DNA of 64,000 bases from NCBI RefSeq assembly GCF_004664715.2, contig NC_051071.1:5566062-5630061 (forward strand), in the 5' to 3' direction. Below are positions 55,171 through 64,000 of this stretch, in pieces. The notes beneath the pieces were generated by a model that made no database searches, was not told the DNA's origin, and was given only the letters and a program-made list of their open reading frames with translations. Each line of letters opens with the position of its first letter. The stretch's first letter is position 1. This DNA is from Peromyscus leucopus. Taxonomy: Eukaryota > Chordata > Mammalia > Rodentia > Cricetidae. The translations under genes and the position numbers were made by a program.

Positions 55171-55679
55171 TGCAGTTAGAGTTCTCCTGCCTTGCCCACA
55201 GTCAGGACAAATCTTTGTCACCCACCAGTCCCACAGCCGTTCAGACCCAACCAAGTAAACACAGAGACTTATTTTGCTTTATAAACTGTATGGCCATGGC
55301 AGGCTTCTTGCTAACTGTTCTTTTATCTTAAATTAATCCATTTCTACAAATCTCTACCTTGCCATGTGGCTTGTGGCTTACTAGTACTTTACATCTTCCT
55401 TGTCCTGGCGGCGGCTGCAGGCAGTGACTTCTGCCTTCCTGTTCTTTTATTTCTCCTCTGTTAGTCTCGCCTATACTTCCTGCCTAGCCTCGGCCAATCA
55501 GGTTTTATTTATTGACCAATCAGAGCAACTTGACATACAGACCATCCCCCAGCACAGCCAAGTACAGACCATCTCAATCAGGCCCGTGGTCCTAATCATC
55601 CTCTATGCAGACCTGTTGGGTAAAGCCACGAGGAACCTGAGAACTGGCTCCCACAGGACATACAGAACATTCCACAGCA
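55171..55679 (-). repeat. Solo ERVK-type LTR, same family as the 10,983 element
   Basis: Bounded by GTTATA at 55,165-55,170 and 55,680-55,685. The minus strand begins TGCTGTGGAATG. It has one GGCGGCGGCTGCAG unit instead of the three 27-bp units of the young element. Confidence 0.93.
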
Positions 55680-55685
55680 GTTATA

Positions 55686-56829
55686 TTAAAATTCAAAAGT
55701 TAAGAGTTTAACATTAATAGAGTTCTGACAAGCTAATAGAGCAGTGGCTGCTTACTGTTGGGTCACAAGCTCAAGATTTTAGATTTCTTTTGATTGTCTT
55801 CTAAGTATAATCTTAAAGATGCTTCTCATCAGGCCAAAGACATCTCTGTCAAATCTATACCTGGATGTCTGTACAGAAGAAAAATGTACATGCTTTTAAC
55901 CCAAATCTGTAGTTTTTGCTAGGATTCAAAGGTATGAGTCTACTCCTGCTATTTTACAGATACCCATTATCTGCTTTTTATATGATATGGATTTTAGTAC
56001 AGATTGGTAATACTAATATATCTAAAACTTTCATGTCCTTTGGTAAATTAAGAATTCATATAAGCTTCAGAGAATCAAGTCATAAAACTTGGATCTACTT
56101 CACAGAGGTAAAAAGGACTCCAGATAATTACAGACTAAGTTTTTTCCACCAGTCTATTCCTGAGGATGGTATTTCTGTCTCTCTCTTGGTCTTAGAACTC
56201 CTCCCCTTCCCAATTACTAAGACTATGGGTCTAAAAGTTCCAAATAAGTTCATAAATCTTAACTTTTGTTTCTAGTTTAAATTTTCTAGTCTCAACAGGT
56301 TTCCATTTGGTTGACAGATACATCCAAGCTTCAGTTGCTGACTGCAACCTGCTCCAAATGACTATGAGCTCTGGATCTACAGAAAGCTGATGTGGATCAG
56401 TTCAACCAATGTGATTGCTTCCTGTCTCTACAACTGGGTCAGATAACCACATGCTTCTGACAAATGCCCCATTGCCCAGCCTCTGATGAGCCTCTCAGCC
56501 TTTGACTAGCCTTTCAGCCTTTGACTAGCCTTTCAGCCTTTTGGGCCCTGACAACCATGCCCCAGTGTTAGCTGGAAGCAGTCTCAGAAGAGAATATGCT
56601 GTCCTGTGCTCCCTGCCCTTAATAGGTTGAAATGCTGATTCAAAAGGAAACTCCCTGGCATAGAGGACAAAATGGCTACCTATAATGCACATTGACATAC
56701 TAGGAAATTAGGCCCAGAATTGTCAGTTGATGGATTTATTAATTAAGATGGTTCTGCAATAAGATAAGACACTTGACCTCCTTTGTGCAGAACCAAAGAG
56801 ATACTATATGGCCTTGAGAAACTATTGTT
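55686..56829 (+). mobile_element. ERV1 block A, third part
   Basis: Collinear with block B (59,045-59,960), e.g. GCTTCTGACAAATGCCCC and CTAATATATCTAAAACTTTC. Contains a 19-bp repeat CAGCCTTTGACTAGCCTTT expanded to about three copies at 56,500-56,545, single in block B. Confidence 0.65.
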
Positions 56830-57174
56830 TGTTGCTGGAGGGCTTCTCTCCAGGCTCCACCAAGCCCCGCAGTCCCACAATCCATGTATAAAATAATCAC
56901 TCAGACGCTTATATCACTTATAAGCTGTATGGCCGTGGCAGGCTTCTTGCTAACTGTTCTTATATCTTAAATTAATCCATTTCTATAAATCTATATCTTG
57001 CCACGTGGCTGGTGGCTTACCGGCGTCTTTACATGTTGCTTGTCCTGGCGATGACTGCAGTGTCTCTCCTCCTTCTTCTTGTTTCCCAATTCTCCTCTCT
57101 CTTTGTCCCGCCTATACTTCCTGCCTGGTCACTGGCCATCAGTGCTTTATTTAAATAGAGTGATATCCACAGCA
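56830..57174 (-). repeat. Solo ERVK-type LTR
   Basis: ATTGTT duplicated at 56,824-56,829 and 57,175-57,180. Shares TGGCCGTGGCAGGCTTCTTG and TTAAATTAATCCATTTCTA with the 10,983 and 55,171 LTRs but is shorter. Confidence 0.93.
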
Positions 57175-57177
57175 ATT

Positions 57178-57690
57178 GTTTCTATACAATCTGGCTATAC
57201 TCAAAGATCAAAACAACAGGGCCTCATGAATGGCAAAAGATGCAAATGTTGCTGTCCTAGAAAAATCTGTTACAATTTAGAAGAATCACTCTCCTCTCTA
57301 GCTGAAACAGTTCTCCAAAATACAAGGGGCCTTGACCCATTGTTCCTCCAACCTATGAGAGGCCTTAGGAGAGCAATGCTTTTTTTATGTTAACCACTCA
57401 GGGGTCATTAGAGACTCCATGGCCCTGCTGAGAACGCAGATCTGTGACAGAGAAAAGCAGCAGCAACAAGAAACCAGCTGGTATGAAAATTTGTTCAATT
57501 GCCCCCCTGGCTAACCATCCTGGTGTCTGCCTTAGCTGGTCTCTTAGTGCTCTTTCTTCTTTTGCTTACACTTGGCCCTTGCCTTATTAAAAGACTAACT
57601 GCCTTTGTAAGGGACCAAGTCAGCAGCATCCAGCTAATGGTTCTTAAGTCTCAATAATATACACTTGAACTGCTGGACAGACAGAGCCCA
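57178..57690 (+). pseudogene. Gammaretroviral env transmembrane-subunit remnant
   Basis: In shifted frames this resembles the C-terminal (transmembrane) half of a gammaretroviral envelope: a heptad-type helix (about 57,265-57,320), a conserved surface stretch and cysteine region (57,320-57,400), a hydrophobic membrane-spanning segment (about 57,505-57,600) and a short cytoplasmic tail ending near 57,655. Stops and frameshifts break it between these parts and the surface subunit is not intact, so no protein is made. The sequence after the tail (CCCATGATTGGGT, 57,687) matches the region just before the polypurine tract in block B (60,006). Confidence 0.75.
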
Positions 57691-57710
57691 TGATTGGGTC
57701 CTGTCATTGG

Positions 57711-58140
57711 CTGCAGGAGATGGAGAAGAGTATTACCGAGCTGAATGAGACTTGGGAGGAGAAGCTATGTAAGACAGAAGCCCTGAGAATGGAAAGAGAA
57801 GCACTCCTGGCTGACATGGGCGTAGCTGTCCGAGAGGATGGTGGTACTGTGGGTGTCTTCTCTCAAGAAAAAAAAAAGACTCCCCATCTGGTAAATCTGA
57901 ATGAGGACCCCTTGATGTCTGAGTGTCTTCTCTACCACATCAAAGATGGTGTCACCAGGGTTGGCCAGGTAGATGTGGACATCAAGTTGACTGGATAGTT
58001 CATCCAGGAGCAACACTGTCTCTTCTGAAGCATCCCCCAGCCTGATGGAAATGGTCACATTAGAGCTTGGTGAAGGAGCTGATGGGAAGCTTGTGACGGA
58101 GCCACTGGTGCTGAAGTCAGGAAACAGGATCGTAATGGGC
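57711..58140 (+). pseudogene. Kif1c: KIF1-family kinesin exonic fragment (best match KIF1C)
   Basis: Intronless fragment of the kinesin-3 coding sequence after the motor: a coiled coil ([22 protein letters not shown]) leading into the FHA domain ([36 protein letters not shown]; later [18 protein letters not shown]). YHIKDGV and VDVDIKLTG fit KIF1C better than KIF1A or KIF1B. Broken by an A-run expansion near 57,870, a TAG at 57,996-57,998 and a TGA at about 58,026 (both probable C-to-T changes), a 2-base loss near 58,048 and a ~15-base loss near 58,074. It lacks the mRNA 3' end and poly-A and abuts ERV sequence on both sides, unlike a usual retrocopy. Confidence 0.85.
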
Positions 58141-58312
58141 TGGATTGTGAAAGAAGATTGATGCTGTTCCGACGGGTGCCTCCAATGCTCTGGAGACCTG
58201 GGTAGGGATTGGTCCCTGTAATTTATAGGATTGGAAGCTTCTTGGTCTGCACTCAGATATAGTTTATCCTTCTCAGATTTCTGATAGCACTGATGACTTG
58301 GCTAGCTCTAAC
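58141..58312 (+). mobile_element. ERV1 block B, first part
   Basis: GATTGATGCTGTTC...CTCCAATGCTCTGGAGACCT is collinear with block A from 54,460. Ends at the target site TCTAAC (58,307-58,312). Confidence 0.65.
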
Positions 58313-58811
58313 TATGGTGGTATTTTATTTGTACTGAAATGTGATTTTAATTGTATGTTAATAAATAAAGTTGCCCGGGGGTCAGAGCTATTAGAGCCAT
58401 AGAAAGAGCATGGCGGTGGTGGCACACGCCTTTAATCCCAGCACTTGGTAGAGACTTGGTAAGGAGAAGCTATGTAAGACAGAAGCCCTGAGAATGGAGA
58501 GAGATGGTAGAGCTAGGTAAGTCTCTGTGTGTTCAGGGATACAGCCAGCATTGGAGACACATGCCTTTAAGACCTGGAGGGCTGTACTTACAGGCAGTGA
58601 CAAGGCAGTCACGTGTTTGGGTTTACAACCAATGAGAAGGCAGAACAGAAAGACTTTATCAAGACAAACACACAGGAAGTAGCTCTCTTTCGGAGAGGTA
58701 GGAGCACCGCAGGAGGAAGGGTAAGGTTTTAGCTCTGAGCTCTGACCTCTTGGCTTTTTCTTTTACATTGGTTCTGTTTCTTATTTAATAAGATGGTTGG
58801 TTACATCTGCA
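58313..58811 (+). repeat. Solo ERVK-type LTR with a foreign KIF1C-like patch
   Basis: TATGGTGGTATTTTATTTGT to GGTTACATCTGCA, with TCTAAC at 58,307-58,312 and 58,812-58,817. Same family as 50,180 but about 50 bp longer, because 58,451-58,504 holds kinesin sequence. Confidence 0.92.
58451..58504 (+). other. ~54-bp KIF1C-like patch inside the LTR
   Basis: AAGCTATGTAAGACAGAAGC+CCTGAGAATGGA is shared with 57,763-57,793 of the upstream kinesin fragment. The related LTR at 50,180 has uninterrupted B1-like sequence here (CACTTGGTAGGCAGAGCTAG on its minus strand). Confidence 0.9.
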
Positions 58812-60044
58812 TCTAACTTTGTCAGCATGGCAGCATCAACCAGATCCTTCTGCAAGGCTATAGCTAGCTTGTTAGCTCACTTTTAGGAAAATGTTCTAAG
58901 ATATAAAAGTTTAAATAAGTCATAAAGGTTCAGATAAGAGTCTAAGAAAGGTCTGAGGATAGAAAAGCTTCTAAGCATTGAGGGTCTCAAAAAAATAATT
59001 TAGGATGAGCTATGTTTCAGATTGCTTTCCTGTTCTATGATGTAATGATTCAGAGCTTAACATTTAAGAGTCCTGATAAGCTGGTAGAGCAATGACTACT
59101 TACTGTTCAGCCACAAGCTCAACATTTTAGATTTATTTTAGATGTCATCTAAATATATCTAAATGTAAACCTAAAAGTGCTTCTCACCAGGTCAAAAATC
59201 TCTGTCCAATTTATACCTGGCTTTCTGGACAGAAAAAAAATGCACAAGCTTTTAACTCAAATCTGTAGTTCTTATTGGGACTCAAAGGTATGAGTCCACT
59301 CCTGCTGTTTTACAAGATACCCATCACCTGCTTTGTCTACAATATGGATTTCAGTACATATTGGTAATACTAATGTATCTAAAACTTTTGTGTCATTTTG
59401 TAAGTAGGCCTCAAAGGATCAAAAGAGTCATAAAAACCTAGACCCACTTCACAGAAGTCGAAAGGACACCAGATAAGTATTCTTAAAGATGATATTTTTT
59501 CTCTCTCCTGGTCTTGGGACTACTGCTTTTCCCATTACTAAGGGTATGGACCTAAGGGTTCCCAATAAGTTCATAAATTTTAACTTCTGTTCCTAGTTTA
59601 AATTTGTCTCAACAGATTTCTACTTGGCTGGCAGTCACCTCCAAGCTTCAGTTGCTGACTACGCTGCTCTAGACGACTGTGAGCTCCGGACTTGCTAAAA
59701 GCTGACGTGGACCAGCCCAGTTAACATGATTCTTCCCTGTCCCTATAGGGTCAGGCAGCTACATGCTTCTGACAAATGCCCCCTTTCCCAGTCTTTGACT
59801 AGCTTTTGAGACTTTTGGGGGCCCTGACATCAATGCCCCAATGCCAGCTCGAAGCAGTTCCAGAAGAGAATACGTCGTCCCATGTTCCCTGTTCAGAAAA
59901 GGCTGAAATGCTGGGTCAAAAGAAAACTCCCTGACATAGAGATAAGATGGCTAACTATACATGGCCATTATTAGAGAGGGATACTTATGAGCTACTGCCC
60001 AAAACCCATGATTGGGTTTCATTAGACACATGAGAAGGGGGAAA
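58812..60044 (+). mobile_element. ERV1 block B, second part
   Basis: Collinear with block A (54,620-56,690) up to about 59,960, then a pre-polypurine segment and the polypurine tract GAGAAGGGGGAAA (60,032-60,044). The env found after block A is absent here. No intact frame. Confidence 0.65.
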
Positions 60045-60615
60045 TGTGAGACCAAAATGAGCCATCTTAGAAATATGTCCAAAATGCTTTCACCCAAAAA
60101 CTAAGGCCTATGATTTCTCCTTCTAGAAATAGGCCAATAGTTACTGAAACAAGTCAGTCCAGATTCCAGAAAACAGGACATATAAAAGTACAGAGTCACA
60201 AGGTAGTCACGAGGTAATGACTGCCAGACTATAGAATGTTTCAACCCTGGTTTCCAGGGTAACTGACCATAAAAATGTCCTCACCTGAGGGCAGCCAATG
60301 AGCAATGGTGGCGCACAACCACCCCCTTAGAAGTAAGATTAAGCCATGATTTCTAGAAGGCCCCTAGAAGTGAGCCAATCAGAATTGTACCCATACTAGC
60401 ACCCCTAAGTGATGCAACCTTGTGGCTTTTGCCTTTAAAAACTGAGCTTGCAGAGAGGCAGGCACTTCCTCCAGCCTCCACTACGTTGGATGTATTGGAC
60501 GAAGTCCCTGCCTAGGCTTGTATTGCTTTTGGATATCCAGAATTAAACCTTGTTTTTGCATTCCGGCATGCTCGTCTTTGGTGGTCTCTCTGGGGGTCAC
60601 GATCTGGGCACAACA
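60045..60615 (+). repeat. ERV1 3' LTR
   Basis: TGTGAGACCAAAATGAGCCA to GATCTGGGCACAACA, directly after a polypurine tract. CCAAT at about 60,375, a TATA-like TTTAAAAA at 60,434 and an ATTAAA signal at 60,542 give a normal U3-R-U5 layout. Confidence 0.85.
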
Positions 60616-60736
60616 TATTCCTTATCTGCTCAGTTTATTTTGGGGAAAAAAAAACACATGAACACGTGGTCAGGTGCCATATTTGATAAGGGCAGCCACG
60701 TTGTCAAGCCACCATCTTAAAAAAGGACAACTATAG
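60616..60736. other. Short unassigned segment
   Basis: No repeat or gene recognised between the LTR and the B2. Confidence 0.4.
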
Positions 60737-60857
60737 GGCTGGAGAGATGGCTCAGAGGTCAAGAACACTGGCTGCTCTTCCAGAGGTGCTGAGTTCAATT
60801 CCCAGCACCCACATGGTGGCTCACAACCATCCGTAATGAGATCTGGTGCCCTCTTTA
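60737..60857 (+). repeat. B2-type SINE, 3' truncated
   Basis: GGGCTGGAGAGATGGCTCAG to GATCTGGTGCCCTCTT, close to consensus but ending without a tail. Confidence 0.92.
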
Positions 60858-61134
60858 CTAAGGGCAGCATGGGCGGGGCACCCATCGCCCAGGCCATTGG
60901 TATGGAGGGAGGTTAGGGAATCACCTCCTGCTGAGCATTGTTTCCCTGTTGTTTTACAGGTGTAGGAAAAGTCCTCCAGCCCTGGCATTCCACGGCTGCC
61001 TCTCTCAGTCTCCAGTGGTCTGGGTGGGATGAAAGTCCAGTCATGGCCTGCCTTTCATTCCTGCACAGCTGCTTGTGTGGGCAGAGACATAATATGCTCC
61101 CCTCTGGGGCATCAGCAGAACCACATGCAGGTGG
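60858..61134. other. Unassigned segment
   Basis: GC-moderate sequence with a small 75-codon plus frame, no recognisable domain. Confidence 0.4.
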
Positions 61135-62139
61135 TATTATTAAGATTTTAAATTTCAGATTTTAACATTAATACAATTAATACACTTTGGGTCACAAGCT
61201 CAGAATTTTAAATTTTCCTTGGCTACTCATTGCGTGCTTTTCTATGATAGAGATTTCAGTACTGATTGATGATACTAATTTATCTAAAACTTTTATTTTT
61301 TTACTCACTAGTCTATTCCTAAGGATGATATTTTTTCTCTCTCCTGGTCTTGGGACTCCTGCTCTTCCCAATTATTAAGACCATGAGCAAAAAAGGCTCC
61401 AAATAAATTCATACATTTTAACTCCCGTCTCTAGTCTATATTTAAACAGACTGGCAGAAACACTGAAGCAGCAGTTATGGTCCACAACCTATAGAGCTTT
61501 CCCTGCTATGGATGTCAACAGAGACTCTTGTCTGTGTGATGTGGACCAGCCCAGCCAAGCATACTTGTTCCCTGCCTCTACAGCCAGGTCAGATGACCAC
61601 AGGCCTGGGTTCCCTCCTTACCTTTAACTAGCCAGAGTCCTGACCATCTGTGCCCTGTTTCAGCTTGAAGCAGCTATGGAGAATACATCGTCCTGTGCTC
61701 CCTATTCCCAGGAGAAGCTGGAGGGTTATCTTAGGGATGGAAACTCTGTCATAGAGTCCACCAGGAGGGTCCTTTTTCTGTTCTCAGAGGGTCTCTTCTC
61801 AGAGTTGGGCTGCACCTTGAATCACAAGCCCCTTTTCTCCTGTTCTCATTCAGTCTTGGGATCTTTCCCTGTCACTTGTCTTTGCCTTCTCAGGAGACAG
61901 CTTAAGAAATAATTATTTCTATATAAGTCATTCAGGATTATAATCTGGCTGTACTCAAAGATCAGAACTACACCTACAGGGCCTTAAAAATGGTAATAGA
62001 TTCAGATATCACTGCCAACAGCTTGAAGAATGTCTCTCCTCACTCAAGGTCTATTCAGGCTTGTGAATGTTAACTTCCCTGTTCTTGCTGACTTCATTAA
62101 GCTGTAACTAACTGGGAAACCTGTATATTCAGATTTAAG

Positions 62140-62198
<59 letters not shown>

Positions 62199-63333
62199 TG
62201 CTCTCAAAATTATAAATACATCTAACAGATTTTGTTCCCCCAGTCCTCAAACACCTGTAGAGATCTGAGAATGTGGCATTTAATATAAAGCTTTTTATGA
62301 TAGAGAGACATGTCAGCTCCTGGTAGCATCCTGTATCTCCTCCAAGAAGATGGATGACCACAGAAGAACTTCCATCCAGAAGCTTATGCAAGACTGGCCA
62401 TGCAGTGAAAAGCTGAGATCCTGTCCAGACTGTGAATAAGTGGAACAATGGAGGACTGATTGCCCCATACTGCAAGTTCAAGGTGGGTCAGTCTCCCCAA
62501 ATTTCTACTCCACAGAAAAAGTCTGTCAGATCTTCTGGGCCTATCAGTTGAACAAGTGCTACATTTGGGGCTTCTGTCCCCCATGACCACAGAGAGACTT
62601 GGGGTTGCCACCTAGGTAGCTGGAAAGTTGTCTCACTTCTTAAATTTATCCTTCTCAGATCTGATGATGTTTGATGAGTAGGGTATCAGTTTAACAGCAC
62701 CAATCCCAAGATTTTATATATATATACTTTTCAATTACAGACAGGTATGCCTCATACACAGACTTCATGGTACAGGATAGACTGGTTTCAGATATAACTC
62801 CAGAGGTTCAAAGTTTTAATATAATAAATACAGCTTTGATAAACTGATAGAACATTGACTACTAAGAGTTCTTAAGAGTCCTTAAATGGATTTTTGACCC
62901 TTTTACCATAATGCAAATCCATTCTAGCTGTCCTACAGATACCTACAGGCTCCTGGGAAAAGTTTTGATACTGCATCAAGAAATCTGGTCTGATGAAAAC
63001 TAACCATCTCCAGAGCTCATTTCTGACCCCACCTACTTTTCAAGCATGTTTTGCAGATTCATTGTTCCCACTTGACCTCTAGAGAAACAGCAGATGCCAT
63101 GACTTCTGTACTCCTGATTTGGTGTGCCAATTTCCCCGAAGCTCCTGGAACACCACTGCTGCAACCGCCTCCTCAGCTCCCTCAAGGAACGTTCCTGAGA
63201 TTATCTGCCGTGTGCGACTCCCGGTTCCCACTTTGTCCCTTGTCAGCTTGAAGTATCCTGGAGAATTCAGCACCCTTGTTCCCCCACTTGCTCCCATAAC
63301 TCACCTCTTTTCATGATAATCAAAACAGAGGAA
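61135..63333 (+). mobile_element. ERV1 block C
   Basis: Degenerate third paralog. 61,240-61,440 resembles block A 55,970-56,270 and block B 59,330-59,590. 61,765-61,905 resembles 53,608-53,730. 61,930-62,040 resembles the start of the env remnant at 57,185. 62,240-62,680 resembles 54,125-54,600. A (TA)n run lies at 62,142-62,200. No intact frame. Confidence 0.55.
62142..62200. repeat. (TA)n microsatellite
   Basis: Almost pure TA over about 59 bp with one GT interruption. Confidence 0.95.
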
Positions 63334-63927
63334 TGTTAATATTCTGACCGGCCCCTTGAAATCCCATCCCTTGGTGCTGCCCTGCATCCTGATGTAAATG
63401 ATCCTCATTCTAAGGAAAAACTCCTCCCCTTCCTCACTCTCTCTTCCACTTTTCCTCCCATGAGGTGTACACTCTCAACCCTCCTCTTTCTCTCTCTCTT
63501 TCTCTCTGTCTCTCTCTTTCCTATCTTTCTCTTCATCTCTCTATTATAACAAACTCTCCACATGGATACAGTGTCTGGGTTGTGAATTACTGGCCACTGC
63601 TGGTGCCATGCCCACATGGCATGCATCTGCCCAGTCCAACAACACTGCATCTGCTCAGAGCAACACTGCATCTGCTCAGAGCAACACTGCATCTGCTCAG
63701 AGCAACACTGCATCTGCCCAGCCCAACAACACTGCATCTGCTCAGAGCAACACTGCATGTGCCCAGCATGTTTCCCTGCATGTGCAGGATACACTTGGGG
63801 GTTCCCCCGCACAATAATTCATAACAGATGATCTAAGATCAAGCTTGAATAAAGACTCTTTGCTTTTGCAAATGGATTCGGTGTCTCCATGGTGGTCTTT
63901 GAGGGACCCCGTGATCTGGACATAACA
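63334..63927 (+). repeat. ERV1 3' LTR with a minisatellite in U3
   Basis: Probable start TG after AAAACAGAGGAA. Pyrimidine-rich section at 63,480-63,545, minisatellite 63,623-63,754, AATAAA at 63,848-63,853, end ATCTGGACATAACA. R-U5 is clearly similar to 50,080-50,162, suggesting these are the outer LTRs of one provirus. The left boundary is less certain. Confidence 0.65.
63623..63754. repeat. 21/24-bp minisatellite in the LTR
   Basis: Six units: 24-bp GCATCTGCCCAGTCCAACAA+CACT type at 63,623 and 63,710, and 21-bp GCATCTGCTCAGAGCAACAC+T type at 63,647, 63,668, 63,689 and 63,734. The three consecutive 21-mers are identical. Frames in all three phases stay open through it, so they are not genes. 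Confidence 0.95.
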
Positions 63928-64000
63928 TCTAGTTCTTTAGAAAGAGCATTTGGAAATAGTGCCTTGAAAGAGGTGGATAAAATGAGGCCACTTGGGAAGT
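63928..64000. other. Unassigned flank
   Basis: Sequence right of the LTR with no recognisable feature. Confidence 0.4.

Noticed and set aside
57765..58058. 97-codon minus-strand frame
   Set aside because: Antisense shadow of the kinesin fragment.
63405..63831. Frames in several phases on both strands (up to 135 codons)
   Set aside because: The minisatellite unit lengths are multiples of three, so frames stay open in every phase.

Overview
The window is mammalian and repeat-dense. Its SINEs (B1, B2/B3, ID/B4-type) occur only in rodents, and the LTR families and L1 type suggest a muroid, probably cricetid, rodent. I cannot name the species. I see no complete functional protein gene. Most long open frames are microsatellite translations, LTR sequence or broken retroelement frames. 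The only candidate host exon is a short CpG-rich segment at 47,067-47,147 on the minus strand.

Layout. 1-10 kb: sparse unique DNA with B1, B2 and B3 copies and a large compound TG microsatellite (7.9-8.4 kb). 10-13.4 kb: a nested stack in which a very young 2.2-kb ERVK-type LTR element sits in a B2, itself inside a ~340-bp rodent repeat. 13.4-26.8 kb: mostly unique or ancient DNA, with an RPL37A processed pseudogene (16 kb), a 2-kb rodent repeat (19-21 kb), a solo ERV1 LTR (23 kb) and old L1M, L2 and hAT remnants. 26.8-28.9 kb: an ancient L1 ORF2 broken up by an LTR and B1s. 28.9-38.8 kb: a minus-strand ERVK-type element that was the landing site of a full-length L1 (29,464-37,008). That L1 has GC-rich ~30-bp monomers at its 5' end and an HMGN1 retrocopy in its ORF1. 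41.2-45.1 kb: a second L1 with a different 5' end and 3' UTR and a ~2.4-kb internal deletion. 45-49 kb: mainly unique DNA. 50-64 kb: a composite of gammaretrovirus-related (ERV1) sequence, with R-U5 and a proline-tRNA primer site at 50.1 kb, broken env transmembrane sequence at 57.2-57.7 kb, and LTRs at 60.0 and 63.3 kb. Four ERVK-type LTRs and several SINEs are inserted into it.

The most unusual feature is a 430-bp exon-only fragment matching the KIF1 kinesin family (best match KIF1C) at 57,711-58,140, joined directly to retroviral sequence on both sides. A ~54-bp piece of the same sequence recurs 700 bp downstream, spliced into the B1-like part of a later LTR insertion. This looks like host-sequence capture followed by a local template switch.

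All identifications come from reading the sequence. Repeat family names are given only where recognised, and boundaries are exact only where target-site duplications (TSDs) are quoted.
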